From contig NZ_PQFZ01000004.1 in assembly GCF_002917105.1 (NCBI RefSeq), forward strand, positions 124,001 to 188,000: 64,000 nucleotides of DNA. Direction: 5' to 3'. Made by a program: the position numbers and the translations under genes. How positions within the stretch are numbered: position 1 is the first letter of the stretch; the number at the start of each line of letters is the position of its first letter. The stretch comes from Allobosea psychrotolerans (lineage in GTDB: Bacteria > Pseudomonadota > Alphaproteobacteria > Rhizobiales > Beijerinckiaceae). This document shows, one piece after another, positions 59,797 to 64,000 of this stretch. The notes beneath the pieces were generated by a model. It had not been told where the DNA came from and made no database searches. It saw nothing but the letters and a program-made list of their open reading frames with translations.

Positions 59797-60749
59797 TGCG
59801 GCTTTTCGACAATGGCGAGATCGACGCCGCCCTGACGTTCCCCGGCCTGATCGACACGCTCGACGACGCTTTCCGTAGCGATGCTGTCCTGCCGCCGCGC
59901 AGCCATTACGACGTCAAGCGCCCCGATGGCGACCCGGCCGTGCTGCTGATCATGCCGGCCTGGAGCGCGCCCAGCGCCGAGAAGGCCTATATCGGCACCA
60001 AGATCGTCTCGGTCTTCTTCGGCAACGGCAAGCGCAACCTGCCCGGTGTCATGGGCGCCTATCTGTTGATGGACGGAAACACCGGCCAGCCCCTGGCGGT
60101 GATGGACGGCAATCGCCTGACGCTGTGGCGCACGGCGGCGGCCTCGGCGCTGGCTGCGCGCTACATGGCCAGCCCGGACGCCAGCCGCATGCTGATGGTC
60201 GGCGCCGGCAGCCTTGCGCCCTTCCTGGTCAAGGCGCATCGCGCGGTCAGGCCGCTGACCGATATCGCCATCTGGGCGCGCCGGCCCGAAGCCGCCATTG
60301 CAGTGGTGGAGGAGCTTGCGCGTGACGGTATCGAGGCCCGCGCGGTCACCGATCTCGAGGCCGAGGCGCGCACGGCCGACATCATCTCCTGCGCCACCAA
60401 TGCGAGCGAGCCGCTGATCCAGGGCAAATGGCTGAAGCGCGACGCGCATCTCGACCTGATCGGCGCCTTCACCATGCAGATGCGCGAGGCCGACGCCGAG
60501 GCACTGAACCGGGCCCGCGTCATCGTCGACTCCAGGAAAGCGATCGACGAGGGCGGCGATGTCGCCGTCGCGATCGCCGAGGGCAGCTACAGCGCCGACA
60601 GGATTGCCGGCACGCTGGCCGATCTTTGCCATGGCCGCATCGCGGGCGCGGCGGAGGGGGGCGAGATCACGCTGTTCAAATCGGTCGGCGCCTCCCTGGA
60701 GGATCTGGCTGCCGCTGTGGCCGTCTGGGAAGCCTCTGCGTCAGCCTGA
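59796..60749 (+). CDS. Ornithine cyclodeaminase/mu-crystallin family protein
   Basis: A 317-residue NAD(P)-binding protein; the ATG at 59796 overlaps the lapA-like stop, and an in-frame GTG one codon earlier is the alternative. Motifs are IGTKIVSVFFGNGKRNLPGVMGAYLLMDGNTGQPLAVMDGNRLTLWRTAAASALAA in two parts (about 67-122), the Rossmann start LMVGAGSLAPFLVKAHRAV (about 133-151), VTDLEAEARTADIISCATNASEPLIQGKWL and DLIGAF. Members deaminate ornithine or reduce imines such as pyrroline carboxylates. Which reaction applies is not visible. A trp gene is more usual behind lapA. Confidence 0.88.
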   Translation: MRLFDNGEIDAALTFPGLIDTLDDAFRSDAVLPPRSHYDVKRPDGDPAVLLIMPAWSAPSAEKAYIGTKIVSVFFGNGKRNLPGVMGAYLLMDGNTGQPLAVMDGNRLTLWRTAAASALAARYMASPDASRMLMVGAGSLAPFLVKAHRAVRPLTDIAIWARRPEAAIAVVEELARDGIEARAVTDLEAEARTADIISCATNASEPLIQGKWLKRDAHLDLIGAFTMQMREADAEALNRARVIVDSRKAIDEGGDVAVAIAEGSYSADRIAGTLADLCHGRIAGAAEGGEITLFKSVGASLEDLAAAVAVWEASASA

Positions 60750-60771
60750 TCCACCAGCGGAGCGGTGTCGG

Positions 60772-60945
60772 TCAGACTCGTACGGGCACGCCGCCGATCG
60801 CGCCGAGCAGCCACAAGATCACGGCGATGACGAGCACGAGGCCAAGCACGCCGCCGAGGCCGGTCGTGCCGTAGCTGCGATGGCCGTAATACCCTCCGCC
60901 GCCGAGCAGCAGCAGGAGCACCAGGATGATGACGAGGGTGGACAT
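60772..60945 (-). CDS. Tiny Gly-rich membrane protein (DUF3309-like)
   Basis: A 57-residue protein starting at the ATG complementary to 60943-60945 with AAGGAACG upstream. It has two hydrophobic segments (TLVIILVLLLLLGGGG, 3-18, and LGGVLGLVLVIAVILWLLGAI, 30-50) joined by YYGHRSYGTTG. The order STLVIILVLLLLLG, an aromatic turn, then GLGGVLGLVLVI resembles DUF3309 small membrane proteins of rhizobia and methylobacteria. Function unknown. It lies convergent to the ornithine cyclodeaminase-like gene. Confidence 0.7.
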   Translation of the reverse strand: MSTLVIILVLLLLLGGGGYYGHRSYGTTGLGGVLGLVLVIAVILWLLGAIGGVPVRV

Positions 60946-61040
60946 GGGACGTTCCTTCTCCAGGAGGCCCGCCGGCCTGCATCGGCGGGATATGGCAGGA
61001 GAACGTCAGCCTCACCCCGCAAGTTCCGTGGATGGCGCGC

Positions 61041-62024
61041 CTATTCGGCCCTGATTCCGACCTCCTTGATCAGGTCGCCCCATTTCTTCTGCTCGGACTG
61101 CACGAAGGCTGCGAGCTCCGCCGGTGTATTGCCGACGGGCTCGGCCGCCAGCAGATCCATCTTGGCGCGGACGCCGGGATCCGCGATCGCGGCCTTGGTG
61201 TCGGACTGGACCCTGTCGATGATCGGCTTGGGCGTCTTCGCCGGTGCAAACAGTGCAAACCAGGACGAGACGTCGAAGCCGGGCACGACATCGGCGATCG
61301 GCGCGAATTCCTGGGCTGTCGGGGAGCGTGTCGCGGTGGTGACGCCGAAGCCGCGGATCGAGCCGGCCCGCGCCTGCGGCAGGGCCGAGGTGATGTTGTC
61401 GAACATCAGGTCGACGCGCCCGCCGATCAGATCCTGGATCGCCTGAGACGAGCCGCGATAGGGCACATGCACCATCTTCGTGCCGGTCAGCTTCTGGAAC
61501 AATTCACCGGCGAGGTGGATCGAGGTGCCGACGCCCGAGGAGGCGTAGCTAAGCTTGCCGGGATTGGCCCTGGCGTAGGCGACGAGCTCGGCGGTGTCCT
61601 TGACCGGGAGCCCCTTGCTGACCACGAGGAGGTTCGGCACCATCGCGACCATGGTGATCGGGCTGAGGTCCTTGATCGGGTCGTAATTGACCTTGGCGTA
61701 GAGATACGGGTTCGCGACGAGCCCGACTGAGCAGATCAAGAGCGTGTCGCCGTTGGGCTCCGACCGCGTCGCCGCGTCGACGCCGATATTACCGCCCGCG
61801 CCCGGCCGGTTCTCGACGACGAGATTCGTGCTCCAGGCATGGCCGAGCTTGTCGGCCACGAGCCGGCCCAGAATATCGGTCGCACCGCCGGGCGGGAACG
61901 GTACGATGAGCTTGATCGTGCGGCCCTGCGGCCAAGGCGCCTGAGCGAAAGCGGCCTGCGGCAGGGCGAAGCCCGCGCCAAGCGCGCCGAGCATGGCGCG
62001 GCGGTCGATCGTGAAATCGGTCAT
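61041..62024 (-). CDS. Bug family tripartite tricarboxylate transporter binding protein
   Basis: A 327-residue periplasmic binding protein. The N-terminus FTIDRRAMLGALGAGFALPQAAFA has a twin-arginine-like signal. The mature protein starts with IKLIVPFPPGGATDILGRLVADKLG (about 37-61), followed by VENRPGAGGNIGVDAATRSEPNGDTLL and YRGSSQAIQDLIGGRVDLMFDN, the Bug/TctC hallmarks. It binds a carboxylate such as citrate, glutarate or an aromatic acid. No TctA/TctB membrane genes are adjacent, so it is an orphan receptor. It is divergent from mepA. Confidence 0.92.
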   Translation of the reverse strand: MTDFTIDRRAMLGALGAGFALPQAAFAQAPWPQGRTIKLIVPFPPGGATDILGRLVADKLGHAWSTNLVVENRPGAGGNIGVDAATRSEPNGDTLLICSVGLVANPYLYAKVNYDPIKDLSPITMVAMVPNLLVVSKGLPVKDTAELVAYARANPGKLSYASSGVGTSIHLAGELFQKLTGTKMVHVPYRGSSQAIQDLIGGRVDLMFDNITSALPQARAGSIRGFGVTTATRSPTAQEFAPIADVVPGFDVSSWFALFAPAKTPKPIIDRVQSDTKAAIADPGVRAKMDLLAAEPVGNTPAELAAFVQSEQKKWGDLIKEVGIRAE

Positions 62025-62178
62025 GATATGTGGTCCTTCCCTGGACGCAGGGATGCGGGACGTGCCGCCCGCTTGCTGCTTGCCCGCAAGGCTGCCGTCT
62101 CGGCCGGGACTTGTCCACCGGCATTTGCGCCTGCGTCCGGCCTTGACCTTTGGGGGGCAACGCGCCGATTCTCAGCCC

Positions 62179-63126
62179 ATGCGCGTCCTGAATCGTCGAA
62201 TCGCCGCCGTCTTCGTCCTGCTCTCGGGCATCGTCGTCCCCGCCCTCGCCCATGCGCAGGATACGGCCGATGAGGAGGCGCGGCGCCGCGCTGCCAATAT
62301 CGCGGCTTTTCCCGATGCGGCGCGCGCGCTTTTTGGCCAGAAGACCGCGCCGGCGGATATGCGCGCCCGTGCCATCGGCTCCTACGCGCGCGGCTGCCTG
62401 GCGGGCGCGACCGCTTTACCGGTCGACGGCCCGAGCTGGCAGGTGATGCGGCTCAACCGCAACCGCAACTGGGGCCATCCGGTCCTGATCGACTATCTCG
62501 AAAAGCTCGCCCACGACGTGCCGAGGATCAATGGCTGGCCTGGAATCCTGGTCGGCGACATCTCTCAGCCGCGCGGCGGGCCGATGCTGACCGGCCATGC
62601 CTCGCACCAGATCGGCCTCGACGCCGATCTCTGGCTGACGCCGATGCCCAGGGCGCGGCTGGACCGCAACGAGCGCGAGAACATGCCGGCCGTCAACATG
62701 GCCCGCGCCGACTGGCGCGACATCGATCCGAAGAACTGGACGCCGGCGCAGACCAAGCTGATCAGGACCGTCGCCAGCGAGCCGCGCGTCGAGCGCATCT
62801 TCGTCAACCCGGCGCTGAAAGTGGCGCTCTGCCGCGAGGCTGGGAGCGACCGCACCTGGCTCAACAAGGTCAGGCCGATGTGGGGCCACAACTACCATTT
62901 CCATGTCCGGATGGTCTGCCCGGCGGGAATGGAGGGCTGCCAGGGGCAGGAGCCGCCCAATTTCGGCGATGGCTGCGGCGAGGAGCTCTCGGGCTGGATC
63001 GAGCGCCAGCGCACCGCCTTCTTCGCGCCGAAGAAGCCGCGCACCGGCCCGGCGCCGAAGCCCAAGCCGCCGATGTCGCTCGATGCGTTGCCAGCCGAGT
63101 GCCGGCAGGTGCTGGTGTCGCGCTGA
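62179..63126 (+). CDS. mepA: Penicillin-insensitive murein endopeptidase MepA
   Basis: A 315-residue LAS-family zinc endopeptidase that cuts D-Ala-meso-DAP cross-links in peptidoglycan. The ATG at 62179 gives a signal peptide (RRIAAVFVLLSGIVVPALAHAQ, 6-27). Zinc-site motifs are GHASHQIGLDADLW (about 141-154) and WGHNYHFHVRMVCP (about 235-248). RGCLAGATALPVDGPSWQVMRLNRNRNWGHPVLIDYLEKL is the conserved N-terminal half (about 73-112). Paired cysteines support a periplasmic enzyme. The C-terminus is Pro/Lys-rich (FAPKKPRTGPAPKPKPP). It may act with the extensin-like protein downstream on the cell wall. Confidence 0.94.
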   Translation: MRVLNRRIAAVFVLLSGIVVPALAHAQDTADEEARRRAANIAAFPDAARALFGQKTAPADMRARAIGSYARGCLAGATALPVDGPSWQVMRLNRNRNWGHPVLIDYLEKLAHDVPRINGWPGILVGDISQPRGGPMLTGHASHQIGLDADLWLTPMPRARLDRNERENMPAVNMARADWRDIDPKNWTPAQTKLIRTVASEPRVERIFVNPALKVALCREAGSDRTWLNKVRPMWGHNYHFHVRMVCPAGMEGCQGQEPPNFGDGCGEELSGWIERQRTAFFAPKKPRTGPAPKPKPPMSLDALPAECRQVLVSR

Positions 63127-63137
63127 ATGGCCTTTCC

Positions 63138-63227
63138 CGTCATTGCGAGGAGCGCAGCGACGAAGCAATCCAGTGGGGCATAGCGCTCCATGAGACTGGA
63201 TTGCTTCGGTTCCTGCTCGCAATGACG
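63138..63227. repeat. Palindromic intergenic repeat (CGTCATTGCGAGG type)
   Basis: CGTCATTGCGAGGAGCGCAG with CCTGCTCGCAATGACG, and CGAAGCAATCCAGT with ACTGGATTGCTTCG inside. It lies between the convergent mepA and extensin-like genes and may end both transcripts. Confidence 0.8.
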
Positions 63228-63258
63228 TGGCGCGGTCAATCGGAGGCCTGGTTTCAGC

Positions 63259-64000
63259 TTACCGGCGCTGCGTCCGTCCTGAGCTATAGGCAAACGGATC
63301 GTTCTGCGGCGTGATCACAGGCTTGGCCTGCTCCATGCCTTCCTGGTCGAGCACGCCGGTGCCCTCATCGTCGCCGACGATGATCTCTTCCGTCGGCGGC
63401 ACCGAGCCCGGCAGCGTCAGCGGGCCGCGCTGTTCGCTCGGCAGCGGCTGCGGCCGGTAGCGCGACTGGTTGAGCGGCTCGCTTGCGGGCTCCTCGATGA
63501 AGCGCCTCTGCGTATCGAGGCTCTGGCCGCTGCGGTTGGTCGCGACGGGATAGCCGCCCTGCACCGAGCCCGGCGGCCGCAAGCCGTCGCCCGGCTGGCG
63601 CAGCATAGGACCGCCGGCGATGAGTGCGCCGATCTCGTCGCGCTGCTGCCCGCGCTGCACCGACTGATACGGACGCGCCGGATCCGGCGGCGGCAGATTG
63701 TAGTTCGGGGTGTATTTGATGACCGGATTGCAGATGTGCCGGCCCTTGGCATGCCGGGCCAGGTCGATATGAATATGGTCGTAGTGGAACACGTTCGAAC
63801 CCGGCCCGAGAACGGTCGAGAAGTTCTCGCAGGCGCCGACGAACACTTCGCGCAGGAAGTTCTGCTCCTCCGGCGAGCCGCGCCAGCCGTCCTTGACCGT
63901 GATGTTGCGCCCGTCATTGAGCCGGAAGGAGAACACGTCCAGCGCATTGCCATAGGCGTGCTCGGAGGTGCGGCTGGTGCCGGTGCCGTTGTTCATGGCG
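63259..64000 (-). CDS. Extensin-like C-terminal domain protein (5' end beyond the window)
   Basis: About 246 C-terminal residues of a larger protein; the true start lies past base 64000. The visible part begins AMNNGTGTSRTSEHAYGNALDVFSFRLNDGR and includes FHYDHIHIDLARHAKG, the zinc-type SEHxxGxAxD and HDHIHxD motifs of the extensin-like/LAS peptidase superfamily (Extensin-like_C, PF06904). A long Pro/Gln-rich low-complexity tail follows (RPYQSVQRGQQRD, LPSEQRGPLTLPGSVPP). The catalytic-like residues suggest a periplasmic peptidoglycan peptidase rather than a plant-like structural protein. Substrate unproven. Confidence 0.85.
   Translation of the reverse strand, partial: AMNNGTGTSRTSEHAYGNALDVFSFRLNDGRNITVKDGWRGSPEEQNFLREVFVGACENFSTVLGPGSNVFHYDHIHIDLARHAKGRHICNPVIKYTPNYNLPPPDPARPYQSVQRGQQRDEIGALIAGGPMLRQPGDGLRPPGSVQGGYPVATNRSGQSLDTQRRFIEEPASEPLNQSRYRPQPLPSEQRGPLTLPGSVPPTEEIIVGDDEGTGVLDQEGMEQAKPVITPQNDPFAYSSGRTQRR

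Overview
The window is GC-rich (mid-60s % by eye), densely coded DNA from an alphaproteobacterial chromosome. A Hyphomicrobiales (Rhizobiales) organism, Bosea-like in gene repertoire, fits best. The reasons are the aerobic cob genes, the CbtB/CbtA cobalt transporter, Atu4866/DUF1488/DUF3309 small proteins, the rpsA-sppA-ihfB-lapA neighbourhood, and many short palindromic intergenic repeats. The genus is inference. No rRNA, tRNA, IS element, phage gene or CRISPR array was seen.

Layout. 1-4.5 kb: partial dihydropyrimidinase, MarR regulator, small lipoprotein, 8-oxoguanine deaminase, secreted protein, dapD. 4.5-12.7 kb: DUF1269 protein, DHA2-type MFS exporter, Atu4866-type protein, a 545-base stretch with no recognisable gene, DUF1488 and other small proteins, alpha/beta hydrolase, VOC protein, isochorismatase-like hydrolase, and a Tat-exported streptogramin-lyase-like propeller translationally coupled to a cytochrome c. 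12.8-17.8 kb: complete branched-chain-amino-acid-type ABC importer (livG-livF-livK-livH-livM, minus strand). 18-22 kb: TetR regulator divergent from an isoquinoline-oxidoreductase-like molybdenum hydroxylase (2Fe-2S subunit, Moco subunit, di-heme cytochrome). 22-23.6 kb: two-subunit 3-oxoacid CoA-transferase.

23.7-42.9 kb is a cobalamin biosynthesis island. A cobalamin riboswitch (about 39.43-39.59 kb, minus strand) precedes a compact run cbtB-cbtA-DUF1636-cobW-cobN-cobGH-cobI-cobJ. Around it lie cobK, cobL-cobE-cobM, cbiD, cobB-bluB, cobU-cobO, cobD and cobC. Most junctions overlap by 4 nt. Three features stand out: cobG and cobH are one open frame, cobN carries in-frame copies of intergenic repeats, and an anaerobic-type CbiD sits where CobF would be expected. 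Not present here: cobA, cobF, cobQ, cobS, cobT, cobV.

43-54 kb: D-2-hydroxyacid dehydrogenase, a 1289-residue autotransporter with 19-residue tandem repeats, a small membrane protein, a GMC oxidoreductase, adenosylcobalamin-dependent ethanolamine ammonia-lyase (eutB-eutC, a consumer of the cofactor made by the island), an L-2-haloacid dehalogenase and a sulfite-oxidase-like protein. 54.7-64 kb: rpsA with a probable promoter and long leader, an Hsp70 (YegD-like) gene, sppA, ihfB, lapA-like gene, ornithine cyclodeaminase-like gene, a tiny Gly-rich membrane protein, a Bug-type binding protein, mepA, and a partial extensin-like protein.

No wholly new system is evident. The most unusual observations are the repeat colonisation of cobN, the CobG-CobH fusion with a vestigial stop/start at the junction, and the zero-spacing divergent cobL/cobK starts.
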